This document shows, in pieces, positions 43,579-52,560 of a DNA stretch of 64,000 bases; positions within the stretch are counted from its first letter, which is position 1, and each line of letters opens with the position of its first letter. Source of the stretch: Arthrobacter sp. SLBN-112 (GTDB lineage: Bacteria; Actinomycetota; Actinomycetes; Actinomycetales; Micrococcaceae); the NCBI RefSeq assembly GCF_030944625.1, contig NZ_JAUSXY010000001.1, positions 1,798,001 through 1,862,000 on the forward strand. The letters run 5' to 3'. Made by a program: the position numbers and the translations under genes. Under the pieces are notes generated by a model. It saw nothing but the letters and a program-made list of their open reading frames with translations. It made no database searches and was not told the DNA's origin.

Positions 43579-43617
43579 ACCGATTGCCGGCCCGGCGCGT
43601 GCCAGCGGGAGGGGGCC

Positions 43618-44394
43618 TTACCCGGGAATCTTCCGCGATTTTGTTTGCGCCAGCCGGTATCCAACTCCGCGGACGGTCTGCAGCCAACGCGGGGACTCCG
43701 GATCATCGCGTAACTTGCGCCGGAGATTCCCGATATGCACTTCGACCGCCCTTTCGTCGGAGTCACTGATGTAGGCATTGGGGAGATGGTCGTCGTCGCG
43801 GACAGCCCGAATCAGCTGTGGCCTGGAAAGAACCGCACCGTGGGCGCGGAAGAGGGCATGCAGCAGGTCGAACTCACTGCGCGTCAGTATCAGCGGCGTC
43901 CCGTCAACCTCGGTGGTGCGGCTTCCGGCGTCCAATACAAGGCCATTGTGGCGGAACACCACCCCCTGGCTCTCCCTGGCCGCAGCCGCACTGTCCCGGA
44001 GCGCGCCCGGCTGATTAGCGCCCTGCCTCGGCCGCCTCATCATCGCCGCGATCCGCGCGCGCATCTCCCGCGGCCGGAAAGGCTTGGTGATGTAGTCATC
44101 AGCCCCAAACTGCAACGCGCCCAATACATCGATCTCGTCGGTTCTTCCGGTGAGCATGACGATGTAGGCATCGCTGAAACCGCGGATGCGGCGCAGGACT
44201 TCGAAGCCATCGATGTCCGGCAAACCCACGTCCAGCGTCACTACGTCAGGGTTTCGGTCCCGCACGGCCTGGACTCCGGAGCGGCCGTCGCAGGCAGTGT
44301 GGACGATGAAGCCGGCCTGGCAGAGCACCCCTTCCAGGAGGTTCCGCACATCCAGATCATCTTCGACTATCACGGCAGTGCCCAGATCACTCAT
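43618..44394 (-). CDS. OmpR/PhoB-family response regulator
   Basis: 258 residues. Receiver domain with acidic pair E11-D12-D13, phospho-acceptor D55 (VVTLDVGLPDIDG), Thr in VMLTGR and K in ITKPFRPRE. A 20-residue Ala/Arg/Gln linker leads to a winged-helix DNA-binding domain (LTRSEFDLLHALFRAHGAVL; RAVEVHIGNLRRKLRDD; LQTVRGVGYRLA). No histidine kinase is adjacent, so it is an orphan here; it diverges from the PAS-GGDEF-EAL gene. The targets are unknown. Confidence 0.93.
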   Translation of the reverse strand: MSDLGTAVIVEDDLDVRNLLEGVLCQAGFIVHTACDGRSGVQAVRDRNPDVVTLDVGLPDIDGFEVLRRIRGFSDAYIVMLTGRTDEIDVLGALQFGADDYITKPFRPREMRARIAAMMRRPRQGANQPGALRDSAAAARESQGVVFRHNGLVLDAGSRTTEVDGTPLILTRSEFDLLHALFRAHGAVLSRPQLIRAVRDDDHLPNAYISDSDERAVEVHIGNLRRKLRDDPESPRWLQTVRGVGYRLAQTKSRKIPG

Positions 44395-44673
44395 GGCCCC
44401 TCCGAAGGGATCCCCGTACCCCCGGGCCCAGCGCCCGCAGGTCTTTTCACCCTACGTTTTCCACCGTACAACGCGATCGAATGGTTTGCATTCGGGATGC
44501 TGGATTTGTTGGCACTCAACGGTTCTGGAAGCCGGGCCTCGTCCCGCCCCACCGATGTCAAAAGAAATTAGCCATCCACCCCGTTTTGGGGGGATCTCGG
44601 AGAACGCAGTGGGTCATATACTTCAGCAACAGAGGTAAGGCGTGGCGGGCCGTATCGACCTCCGGGAGGATTG

Positions 44674-47136
44674 ATGGCTGGGGAGCATCCGGATGAACTG
44701 CTGATGCAGTCTTTGCTGCTGGATGAAATCGGACAGTCGGTGATTGGCCTGGATTCCCAGTGGCGGGTCACGTACTGGAACCGTGCTTCGGAACGGTTGT
44801 ACGGATTCACGGCGGAGGAAGCACTCGGGCAGAATCCCTTGGACATGGGGATCGTGGGTGATTTCCATGGTCCGGGACGGAGCGGGACGGATCAGGAGAT
44901 CGCCGACAGGATTGCTCGCGGCCAGGCCTGGTCGGGGGAGTTGTGGATGCGGCACCGGACAGGGCGGGAGTTTCCGGTTCATGGAACGGTCAGCAAGGTC
45001 ACGGGGCGGCACACCGTGCCTGTGGATATCGTGGCGATTTCCAAGGACATCACTGACCGGAAGCATACGGAGGCAATCCTGCGCCGGTTCTCCGCGATGG
45101 TGGAGTCTTCCGGGGACGCGATTATCGGCGGTGATTTGAGCGGAAGAATTACAAGCTGGAACGCGGGTGCGGTCAGGATGTTCGGTTGGACGGCCGCCGA
45201 GGCGATCGGGAAAACCCATACGCTCCTGACCAGCCGGGATACCGAGGAATTCGCCGATGAAGTAGGTGCCCGCATCCGCAGCGGCGAGTTTGTCACGGGA
45301 CTGGATGCTCTGTGGCGGCGCAAGGACGGCTCCCTGGTCGATGTCGAGTTGACCGTGTCTCCGGTTCACGGCCAGGACGGAGAGCAGCTGGGCGTCTCGG
45401 TGATCGCCCGGGACATCACGGAGATACGACGATTGAAAAAGGAAGCGGCGGCCGAGCGGCGCAGGCTCCTGGACGCCCAGGAGATGGCCCACGTGGGAAG
45501 CGTCGAGCACATGGCGGGGACGGGGCAGGCCTGGCATTCGGAGGAATTTGCGCGCCTGTTCGGGTTGGGGCCGGGTCAGGCAGCGAACAGGGAAGTGATG
45601 TTGGAGCGTACACACCCGGAGGATCGCGGTCTTGTCCGCCGCGTCTGGCAGGGGTTGGAGGCAGGTGCCGGCTCGGCGGACTTCGAGTACCGGATCCTCA
45701 CCCCGGGCGGGAAACTCCGCTGGCTGCACTCGCGCATCAGGTGCGTTCATGGTCCGGACGGTGCAACGACCAGTTTCCTGGACACTGTATTGGACATCAC
45801 GGACCGTAAGAACGCGGAGCAGGTCCTGGAATGGCAGGCCCGCCATGATGCCCTTACGGGGCTCCCGAACCGGTACCTGATTACTGAGGTGCTTCAGGCC
45901 TACCTTGACCGTGGTTCGCGGCCGGTGGTGATGTTCGTGGACATTGACCGGTTCAAGTTGGTCAATGACGGCATCGGCCACGGGGGAGGAGACAAGATTT
46001 TGGGACTCCTCGGGGAGCGTCTGGGCGCGGCGGTCAGGCCTGGTGACATGGTGGGCCGCTTTGGGGGCGACGAATTCATTGTGGTGTGTGAGAACATGCT
46101 GCTTCGGTCGGCGAAACTGTTGGCTGAACGGATCAGGCAGTGTACGAGGGCGCCCTTCCACGTGGCGGGCCGGCAAGTCTTCCTCAACGTAAGTGTTGGC
46201 ATCGCCCTGGCCGGCCCTGACGATACCGCGGAATCAATGCTCGGGGGAGCGGACACGGCCATGTACCGCGCGAAGTCCACCGGCGGCGATGCCTCGGTGA
46301 TTTATGAGCAACGCATGACCCGGCACGCCAGTGTGCGCCTGGACCTGGAATCCGATCTCCGGCAGGCGTTGGACCGGGGCGAACTGCGCCTGAACTACCA
46401 ACCCATCATGGACCTCGAAGCGCAGGCTCCGGTTGGCTTCGAAGCCTTGCTGCGATGGAATCACCGGCAGCATGGACCAATCAGCCCGGAGGTGTTCATC
46501 CCCGTGGCGGAAGAAACCGGCCTGATCATCCCGATCGGCACCTGGGTCCTGCAGGAAGCCCTGCGCCAGGTGCAGCAGTGGAGAGCCGGTGTGCCCGCGG
46601 CGCAGGGACTGTCAGTCGCGGTGAATATCTCCGGGCGTCAACTCGTCGCCAGGGACTTTCCCGAAGTACTGGAGTCAGCCCTTCAGGGTTCCGGTATCGA
46701 CCCGGCTGCGGTGCACCTGGAGATCACCGAGACAGTGCTGATGGATGAGCCGGACCTGCCCAAGGAAACACTGGAACGGCTCAGGCAGGTCGGCGTGGGC
46801 ATTTCCATCGATGACTTCGGCACGGGGTATTCATCCCTCAGCTACCTGAAATGGCTATTTGCGCGGACCCTGAAGATCGACCGTGCCTTCATCCAGGACC
46901 TTGGCATCGATCCACACGGGGAAACAGCCATTGAACTGGTTATGGGCATGGCGAAGAGCCTGAAGCTGGACGTTATCGCAGAAGGCGTCGAAACCCCCAC
47001 CCAGCTTTCGGAGCTGCGGCGCCTCGGCGTCCCGCTCGCGCAGGGCTACCTGTGGAGCAAACCGATACCTCCTGATCGGATACCAGCCTGGCTCGCCCAG
47101 CTTCCACTCCGGCGGCAAACTGCAGTGAAGAGCTAA
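44674..47136 (+). CDS. PAS-PAS-PAS-GGDEF-EAL cyclic-di-GMP protein
   Basis: 820 residues. Three PAS domains at about 10-130, 135-260 and 280-390 (each ending in a DITDRK/DITEIR motif), a GGDEF domain near 395-555 with an intact GRFGGDEF active site, and an EAL domain near 570-815 with GFEALLRW, NISGRQL, ITETVLMD, DDFGTGYSSLSYL and AEGVET. No membrane helix or signal, so it is cytosolic. Both catalytic motifs are complete; which activity prevails cannot be told. GGGAGG at 44664-44669 supports the ATG at 44674. It is divergent from the orphan OmpR-type regulator. Confidence 0.95.
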   Translation: MAGEHPDELLMQSLLLDEIGQSVIGLDSQWRVTYWNRASERLYGFTAEEALGQNPLDMGIVGDFHGPGRSGTDQEIADRIARGQAWSGELWMRHRTGREFPVHGTVSKVTGRHTVPVDIVAISKDITDRKHTEAILRRFSAMVESSGDAIIGGDLSGRITSWNAGAVRMFGWTAAEAIGKTHTLLTSRDTEEFADEVGARIRSGEFVTGLDALWRRKDGSLVDVELTVSPVHGQDGEQLGVSVIARDITEIRRLKKEAAAERRRLLDAQEMAHVGSVEHMAGTGQAWHSEEFARLFGLGPGQAANREVMLERTHPEDRGLVRRVWQGLEAGAGSADFEYRILTPGGKLRWLHSRIRCVHGPDGATTSFLDTVLDITDRKNAEQVLEWQARHDALTGLPNRYLITEVLQAYLDRGSRPVVMFVDIDRFKLVNDGIGHGGGDKILGLLGERLGAAVRPGDMVGRFGGDEFIVVCENMLLRSAKLLAERIRQCTRAPFHVAGRQVFLNVSVGIALAGPDDTAESMLGGADTAMYRAKSTGGDASVIYEQRMTRHASVRLDLESDLRQALDRGELRLNYQPIMDLEAQAPVGFEALLRWNHRQHGPISPEVFIPVAEETGLIIPIGTWVLQEALRQVQQWRAGVPAAQGLSVAVNISGRQLVARDFPEVLESALQGSGIDPAAVHLEITETVLMDEPDLPKETLERLRQVGVGISIDDFGTGYSSLSYLKWLFARTLKIDRAFIQDLGIDPHGETAIELVMGMAKSLKLDVIAEGVETPTQLSELRRLGVPLAQGYLWSKPIPPDRIPAWLAQLPLRRQTAVKS

Positions 47137-47198
47137 CCATAGGCGGGACCTTGCGGAAACCTTGAGCTTTTGACGCAATTTGTCAATTTCATTGACTC

Positions 47199-47390
47199 AT
47201 GGTTGGGTACATGTGGGGGCTAATTATCACCATGGAGGCTGTTGTGGCTTTTCTTGACTACGCACTTGCGCTTTGCGCGCTGCTCGGCACCTTGTTGATC
47301 CCCTTCGCAGTCCTCTACCAGATGCTGCGGCTCAAGCGCCGCGCACTCCGGATCCCCGTCCGTCCCGCACCCCGAGGTAACCAGCGCTGA
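47199..47390 (+). CDS. Small membrane protein (63 aa)
   Basis: One long hydrophobic stretch (AFLDYALALCALLGTLLIPF) followed by a basic tail (LKRRALRIPVRPAPRG). Starts at ATG 47199 or, more likely by spacing to GGGGG, ATG 47232. It ends one base before the next small gene. No known family. Confidence 0.5.
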   Translation: MVGYMWGLIITMEAVVAFLDYALALCALLGTLLIPFAVLYQMLRLKRRALRIPVRPAPRGNQR

Positions 47391-47391
47391 C

Positions 47392-47511
47392 ATGCCTTAT
47401 GTCGATATCAACCCCCACAAAGGCCGTCCCAAGTGGGTGGGCTACACCGTCCTTGCCGTCCTCCTGGTCCTCACCATCGCCGTGGTGGTGGCCGCCCTCA
47501 CGCACCATTGA
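47392..47511 (+). CDS. Small membrane protein (39 aa)
   Basis: ATG at 47392, TGA at 47509-47511. The N-terminus MPYVDINPHKGRPKWVGY is followed by one helix (TVLAVLLVLTIAVVVAAL) and THH. It begins one base after the preceding small membrane gene, so the two form a likely unit. AGGTAACC provides a weak ribosome site. Too small for family assignment. Confidence 0.5.
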   Translation: MPYVDINPHKGRPKWVGYTVLAVLLVLTIAVVVAALTHH

Positions 47512-47608
47512 TGTAGTCAGCCTGGCTGGCCAACCCGGTCCCAGCACCTAGACTTACTGTTTGAACCAGTACTGCATAACAGTTTGCCGAACGTCCGGGG
47601 GGACAGAC

Positions 47609-48982
47609 ATGCCAGAACCGGCGGATCAGAATGCAGGCGCCCCAGCAGAGGATGCAGGGCAGCCGCAACTGCGCCGACGCCGCGACCTTCGTCGTGCCGA
47701 TGGCACAGTGGACGATGCCTGGACAGGAACCATGCCAGCAGTAACCCCCAACACGCCCAGCCAGGACGACGCCGGAGTGCCGGTTACGCGCCGCATGTCT
47801 TGGGCGGAAGCGGCCGCCGCAGCCGACGCCACCAAGCCGTCCCGCGCACCGGCCCCCGCCCGCGTGCCGTCCTCCGCACCTGCGGCCCCGCCCACTGCTC
47901 CTCCGGAGTCCGGGCGCCCCGCTGCGCCCATCGCTTCCGTGCCCGGCGACCGCACAGGTGACGTGGCTCCGGAAGCGGCAGCGCCGTCGTCGGACGCTCC
48001 TGCATTCCGCCGCAGCCGGCCCACCGTGGCGGACGCGATCGCCGAAAGCCCCATGCCGGACTTCATCAGCTCGCCCGGCCTGTTCGTCAAGGAGCAGAAG
48101 CCGCGGCCGGTGGGCGGGTTCCGCGGTGCGCTGTACAACCTGACCGGCGGCGCCTGGAACTTGGGCCCCGGAGCCAAGCAGCGCCAGGAGGACGAGCTGG
48201 GTCGGCGGATTTCGCGGCAGCTCCAAGGCAGCTACAACACCGCGATCCTGAGCCTCAAGGGCGGCATCGGCAAGACCTCCACCACGGTGGGCGTGGGCCT
48301 GACCCTGGCCGAATACCGCGGCGACGCGCCCTGCGCCATCGACGCCAACCCGGACTCCGGGGACCTGGTGGAGCGCGCCCTGGGCGAGGGGATCTACCAG
48401 CAGTCCAGCCCGCGGACCATCACGGATCTGCTGGAAAACATTGAGTCCATCGACTCGCTGACGGCCCTGGCCCGGTACATGCACCACGCCGGCCGGCTGC
48501 ACCTGATCGCGGGAGAGCAGGACCCGGAAGTCTCCGACTCGCTGACGGCCGGGGAATACCTGCGGATCCGCAAGCTCATCTCCAGCTACTACTCGGTGGC
48601 GCTGACCGACTGCGGCACCGGCGTGACGCACAACGCGATGAGCGGGATCCTGCAGTCGGCCGACAACCTGGTGATCGCCGCAGGCTATGCGGTATCCGGC
48701 GCCAAGCGGGCCCGCAGCACCCTACACTGGCTGGCCAGCCACGGCTACGAGGACCTGGCCCGGAACGCGATCGTGGTGATCACGGACAAGGACGAGGTGT
48801 CCTCCCGGGTGGACAAGGACGCCATCGAGGAACACCTGTCCGGGATCTGCCGCGAACTGATCGCCGTCCCGCACGACCGAGGCGTGGCCGACGGCGACCT
48901 GGTCACCTTGGACGTGCTCAAGCCGGAGACGCGGCGGGCGTACAAGGAGATTGCCGCCGCGATCGTGGACGGGTACCGGTAA
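47609..48982 (+). CDS. MinD/ParA-like P-loop ATPase with disordered N-terminus
   Basis: 457 residues. The first 140 are Ala/Pro/Arg-rich and likely disordered (VPSSAPAAPPTAPPESG). The ATPase domain has a deviant Walker A (SLKGGIGKTSTTVGVGLTLA), CAIDANPDSGDL (switch) and ALTDCGTGVTHNAM in place of the usual Walker-B DxP. The architecture is that of actinobacterial MinD-like proteins, often near ESX-type secretion genes, but none is in this window. GGGGGGA precedes the ATG at 47609; the frame upstream is open but has no better start. Confidence 0.85.
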   Translation: MPEPADQNAGAPAEDAGQPQLRRRRDLRRADGTVDDAWTGTMPAVTPNTPSQDDAGVPVTRRMSWAEAAAAADATKPSRAPAPARVPSSAPAAPPTAPPESGRPAAPIASVPGDRTGDVAPEAAAPSSDAPAFRRSRPTVADAIAESPMPDFISSPGLFVKEQKPRPVGGFRGALYNLTGGAWNLGPGAKQRQEDELGRRISRQLQGSYNTAILSLKGGIGKTSTTVGVGLTLAEYRGDAPCAIDANPDSGDLVERALGEGIYQQSSPRTITDLLENIESIDSLTALARYMHHAGRLHLIAGEQDPEVSDSLTAGEYLRIRKLISSYYSVALTDCGTGVTHNAMSGILQSADNLVIAAGYAVSGAKRARSTLHWLASHGYEDLARNAIVVITDKDEVSSRVDKDAIEEHLSGICRELIAVPHDRGVADGDLVTLDVLKPETRRAYKEIAAAIVDGYR

Positions 48983-48997
48983 GGGTTCCGCTTTTCT

Positions 48998-49031
48998 CGC
49001 CGCGCACCTGCATTTTCGCTGTGCATCCGCC
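48998..49031. repeat. Dispersed repeat, short copy C
   Basis: CGCCGCGCACCTGCATTTTC, then GCTGTGCATCCGCC, matches CCGCCGCTCACCTGCATTTC, then CGCTGCTCAAACCCGCC near 63118-63153. The match ends where the truncated small-protein copy begins, suggesting that the repeat marks the break point. Confidence 0.45.
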
Positions 49032-49121
49032 GTGATCGGGGTGAAAACGGTGGTGGGCTCGCTGCCGTTCGTGAAGCCCGCACGCCGTCCCGACTCCAAA
49101 GACAGTTACCTGATCAACTAG
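49032..49121 (+). pseudogene. Truncated copy of the 66-aa small membrane protein
   Basis: Reads VIGVKTVVGSLPFVKPARRP, DSKDSYLIN, stop: the last 29 residues of the protein encoded at 58420-58620 (LIGVKTVVGSLPFVKPAPRR, DAEDSYLIT). The N-terminal half is replaced by a dispersed repeat. Could be expressed from GTG 49032 but has no membrane helix or ribosome site. Confidence 0.7.
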
Positions 49122-49289
49122 GCCCCGGCCCACATGGACGCTGGCAATCCCGGTGCATAGGGCTTTTCAGCTACTGCTCTGACATGGCTTGGCACGTCGC
49201 CGACGTACTCGGAGACTGATGACCCGGGTGTCGATTCTTTGGACTGGATCACTCGGTTGGGATGTACGCAAACCCCGCGAATCCAGGTC

Positions 49290-50744
49290 CTACGGGCGCT
49301 TGTGCTGCCCCGTTGTGGGGCCAGAGGCTGGGCGTTTCAAATGGACTGGCACGGACCAGAGTTTCCATTCCTCCCTGGCGACCGTGGGACGGCCGAGCAG
49401 GTACCCCTGGCCTGCATTCATGCTCAGCTGACGCACTGCATCAAGTTCGGCCTCGGTTTCAATCCCTTCGGCGACCAGCGAAGCGCCGATGTCTGCTGCG
49501 AACGCGACCATTGCTGCTCCCAGAGCACGCAGGCCCGCGTCGGCGTTGATACCCGTGATGACTTTCCGGTCGAGCTTGATGAGGTCCGGCCTGAGTTCGA
49601 CGATGTGCCGCATGGAAGAGAAGCCGGCCCCGGCATCATCTATTGCGATCCTCAAACCCTCGCGTCGCAGTTGGGCCAATGCTTTTCCGAGGGGGCCGTA
49701 ATCGGTCACTTCATGGTGTTCCGTCAACTCCAGCACAATGCGTTCCAGCGGAATGGAAGAACCCTGGAGGAGAGCCGGTACCCGGTCGTCAAGACACGCT
49801 TTGGGCGAGAGATTGACCGCAACGTAGAGGTCTTCCGGCAGGGACGCTGCGGCGGACAGGGCAGCTTCAAGTGCGAGCATTTCCAGTTCCACCCCGAGCC
49901 CAACGGAGGCGGCTCCAACAAACCAGGCCTCGGGGGAGATTCCGCGATCATCAGCGCTGAGAAACCTGGTCAGTGCTTCCGCCCCTATTACGTTGCCATT
50001 ATTTAGGGCGCGGATGGGCTGGAAGGCTGTCAGCAAGGTACGGGAGATCAGCATGGCCTCAACCCCGGCGCGGGTTTCCTCCGACGCAACGTCATGGGCG
50101 GAGGGCACGTCCAAGGCACGCGTGGTCCCTTCAAAGCCCCGGACTTGTCCTTGTCCGTCAAGGATCGGCCTCCCGGAAACCTCAACGAGGATCCTGCGGC
50201 CGTCCCGGTGTCGACACGCAGTCACCAGGCCAGACCATGATGAGTCAGGCTTCTCCCTTTTCGCCCGGTTGCGTATTGCTTCGGCCAGATCCTCGCATTC
50301 CATGACGCGGCTGTAATGCTGGCCGAGAAGCTCGGAAGGGTCATAACCGATAAGTTCCCGGGAAATGGGACCCGAGAAGGTGAACCTGCCGTCCGGGCCG
50401 ATCGTCCACAACCATTCACGGCTGGTCGCGAGCACTACTTCCAGGAGACCGGATGCCTCGTATGGCTGGGGGAACCCGCGGCTCTGCCTGCGCAAAAGGG
50501 TCCACACCAAGAAACTGGCCACCAGCAACATCCCCAAGGCCAGGACGAGGGGTCCCCACGGCTCCTTAATCAGGATGGCCGGAATGGCGAGGGCGAGAAT
50601 CAATATGGTTAGGGAAGCCGAGTACAACATCCACCATGGCGACAGGAATGGCCAGGACCAAGGTGCGTGGCCCCGGCGGGTGTTGAACTGAAAAGGGTCT
50701 TCCTTCATGCTTCGGGGTACATTGCCCCGCAACCCTTTCCGCAT
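49290..50744 (-). CDS. Membrane PAS-EAL cyclic-di-GMP phosphodiesterase
   Basis: 484 residues. Two N-terminal membrane helices (MLYSASLTILILALAIPAIL; GPLVLALGMLLVASFLVWTL), a PAS domain at about 105-220 (WLWTIGPDGRFTFSGPISRE) and an EAL domain at about 235-470 with intact GAEALTRF, NLSPKAC, LELTEHHE, DDAGAGFSSM, KLDRKVI and AEGIET. It should hydrolyse c-di-GMP at the membrane. AGAGG eight bases before the ATG at 50744 supports that start; an ATG at 50708 is possible. Confidence 0.9.
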   Translation of the reverse strand: MRKGLRGNVPRSMKEDPFQFNTRRGHAPWSWPFLSPWWMLYSASLTILILALAIPAILIKEPWGPLVLALGMLLVASFLVWTLLRRQSRGFPQPYEASGLLEVVLATSREWLWTIGPDGRFTFSGPISRELIGYDPSELLGQHYSRVMECEDLAEAIRNRAKREKPDSSWSGLVTACRHRDGRRILVEVSGRPILDGQGQVRGFEGTTRALDVPSAHDVASEETRAGVEAMLISRTLLTAFQPIRALNNGNVIGAEALTRFLSADDRGISPEAWFVGAASVGLGVELEMLALEAALSAAASLPEDLYVAVNLSPKACLDDRVPALLQGSSIPLERIVLELTEHHEVTDYGPLGKALAQLRREGLRIAIDDAGAGFSSMRHIVELRPDLIKLDRKVITGINADAGLRALGAAMVAFAADIGASLVAEGIETEAELDAVRQLSMNAGQGYLLGRPTVAREEWKLWSVPVHLKRPASGPTTGQHKRP

Positions 50745-51683
50745 TAGGGATGCCTCTGCGTTTCTCCGTGCCGCTTGTGCTTGTGGCCGGACTTACTTTG
50801 AAACCGCGGACATCCCCAAAAGTATAAACAAAACAACGAACAATTACCGTTGATCAGAGCCATGGCTTACCCCCCAAGCACCAGTCAATCATTTAACTAG
50901 TGGCTACTCCACATATTGCCATGCAAATTGCTGGATCAAGAGCGTGTGACAGCAGGTTGTGCTCGGCCGAGCTGAATTTCAAGTACGCGCATGCGCGAAG
51001 TATGAGGCGAGCATGCCAAACGACCGTCTGGCTGCACTGGAACTTCTGGTGTCCCCGGCTGCGGCGTTCCGCTGGAAGGCGGGAACAGCCCTGGGATCAA
51101 CAGCGATGGGGGTCATTCACGCATTCGGCGAAGTCGACGGACATGGAACTAATTTCTCAAGCCGGGGCAGGGCCGTAGCCCGCGGACATGAATCACTGGG
51201 AACATGGGCAAAAGCTTTGCGGGTTTGTTTTGGCATTCCCTTTTTCCCCCACTCACTGTTTGGTTTGCGTCGCCATAGCGGGCGCAGGCATTACGCTGTG
51301 CGTCCACTTCGTGGCTCCCACTTCCCCAGATCTTCCTCTTGCGCGCCCGCTCGTCATAGGGGTCATGGTCTGGAGCCCAGCTCTCAAAGCCGGACTGTTT
51401 TGGTTTCCGCGAACCTCTTGAGCCGGAGCAAGACTTTATTCGCCTATCGGAACGAAAGCAATCGTAGTAGCGGCCTGCTGAATCGGTGCACAGTGCTCCT
51501 GTCAGCAGACTTTGTACTGCGGATTCCCTGGCTTGCCCAAACCTGCTGGAAACCTCTGTCCAGCCTGCGGATAACTACCGGAGTCCTTGATGGTGGAGGG
51601 GCATGCTTGCCTCAGCCCCACTGGTCCACCCGAGCCAAGCGGGTGAATCACAACAGCAAGGCATGCGAGGAAGCAGGCATCCC
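50745..51683. other. 940-base region, no confident gene
   Basis: A plus frame at 51188-51421 encodes up to 77 residues with two hydrophobic stretches (LVCVAIAGAGITLCVHFV; LVIGVMVWSPALKAGLFWF); it could be the sensor remnant of the kinase whose ATPase domain follows, but there is no ribosome site. A longer frame (50959-51687) has no domain character. The stretch is less GC-rich than its flanks. I regard it as decayed DNA. Confidence 0.4.
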
Positions 51684-52157
51684 ATGAGTCAAGCAACATC
51701 ACTGGACCAAGACGTCACCGTAGGTGAAGTCCCGGGGGATCTCACCCTCGACCTCCACAGCTGGGGGCTTGCCGGCTGCATTGACAGGCTGACCATACCG
51801 CTGCGTAGGCAAGGCATGCGCTTGCGTTTCGAGACACCACACCACGGTCTCGAAATTCCCGCAGCATGCGCCGTGCTGCTCTACCGGGTGGCGCAGGAGC
51901 TACTCAGCAACGCCCTAAGGCACTCGGAGGCAAGTGAAGTAACTGTCAGGCTGGAAGCCGTCTACCACGGTATCCGCCTCAGCATCAGGGACAACGGCAT
52001 CGGCTTCAACACCGAGAGCCAAGTCCCAGGCGTCAAGAAACCGGGGTACGGCTTGTGCCTCATGACCATGGCCGTGTACGAAGCAAATGGCACCATCAGC
52101 ACTGATTCCAGTCTGGGCGAAGGAACCCGGGTATGCATCACCCTTCCACTCGACTGA
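51684..52157 (+). CDS. Isolated histidine-kinase ATPase domain (NarX/LuxR-type)
   Basis: 157 residues. LTLDLHSWGLAGCIDRLTIP, LLYRVAQELLSNALRHSEAS (N box), IRDNGIGFN (G1), GYGLCLMTMAVYEANGTIS (G2) match the C-terminal half of HisKA_3-type sensor kinases. The H box, sensing domain and membrane region are missing. Either a remnant of a kinase decayed upstream (see 50745-51683) or a stand-alone ATPase partner. AGGAAG lies about 12 bases upstream of the ATG. No response regulator follows. Confidence 0.6.
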   Translation: MSQATSLDQDVTVGEVPGDLTLDLHSWGLAGCIDRLTIPLRRQGMRLRFETPHHGLEIPAACAVLLYRVAQELLSNALRHSEASEVTVRLEAVYHGIRLSIRDNGIGFNTESQVPGVKKPGYGLCLMTMAVYEANGTISTDSSLGEGTRVCITLPLD

Positions 52158-52560
52158 GTCGCGCCTGGACCTGCCGACGTTCGTGGGGATCTGGATGGGC
52201 GCCGGATCCGCGTAGACCGTTGGTAGCTCCACCATAGGCTCGTCCGAGGGGTGCATGCTCGCCACACTGGCCCTCAAGCGTCGGTGGCAACACCGCCGTG
52301 CAGGTGTTCCTGCTGACGCCCTCTATCAGCAGCGCCGATGTGGGGCACTTTTCAGGGACACGTCGTCGGGGGTCCTAAGTAGCCCCTCATGGCCTGCGAG
52401 CAGCCTTGGCCGCTGCGACGCTTTCGAGGTCGCCAGCGAGCTTTGCGAGGTGGACGGTGCAAAAGGTTTGCTCTTGTTCAGCAGGTATCAGGGTTGATTT
52501 TTCGTCACGGGCTGGTGCCGGCTCCGGGCAGTTGGGATGGGGCGTTTCTGGCAAACCGGG
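52158..52560. other. 400-base spacer with a possible minus-strand short ORF
   Basis: A minus frame 52387-52554 (TTG start, 55 residues, LIPAEQEQTFCTVHLAKLAG, DLESVAAAKAARRP) directly follows the stop of the secreted protein gene and looks protein-like but has no family. GTGGGGCACTTTTCAGGGAC near 52351 recalls the ends of IS21-type elements; this is weak. Nothing else was seen. Confidence 0.3.

Noticed and set aside
44623..46176. Minus-strand frame of 517 codons across the GGDEF-EAL gene
   Set aside because: Antisense shadow; product rich in Arg/Pro/His without a domain.
50959..51687. 242-codon plus frame upstream of the kinase ATPase domain
   Set aside because: No domain, no ribosome site and a composition unlike real genes nearby.
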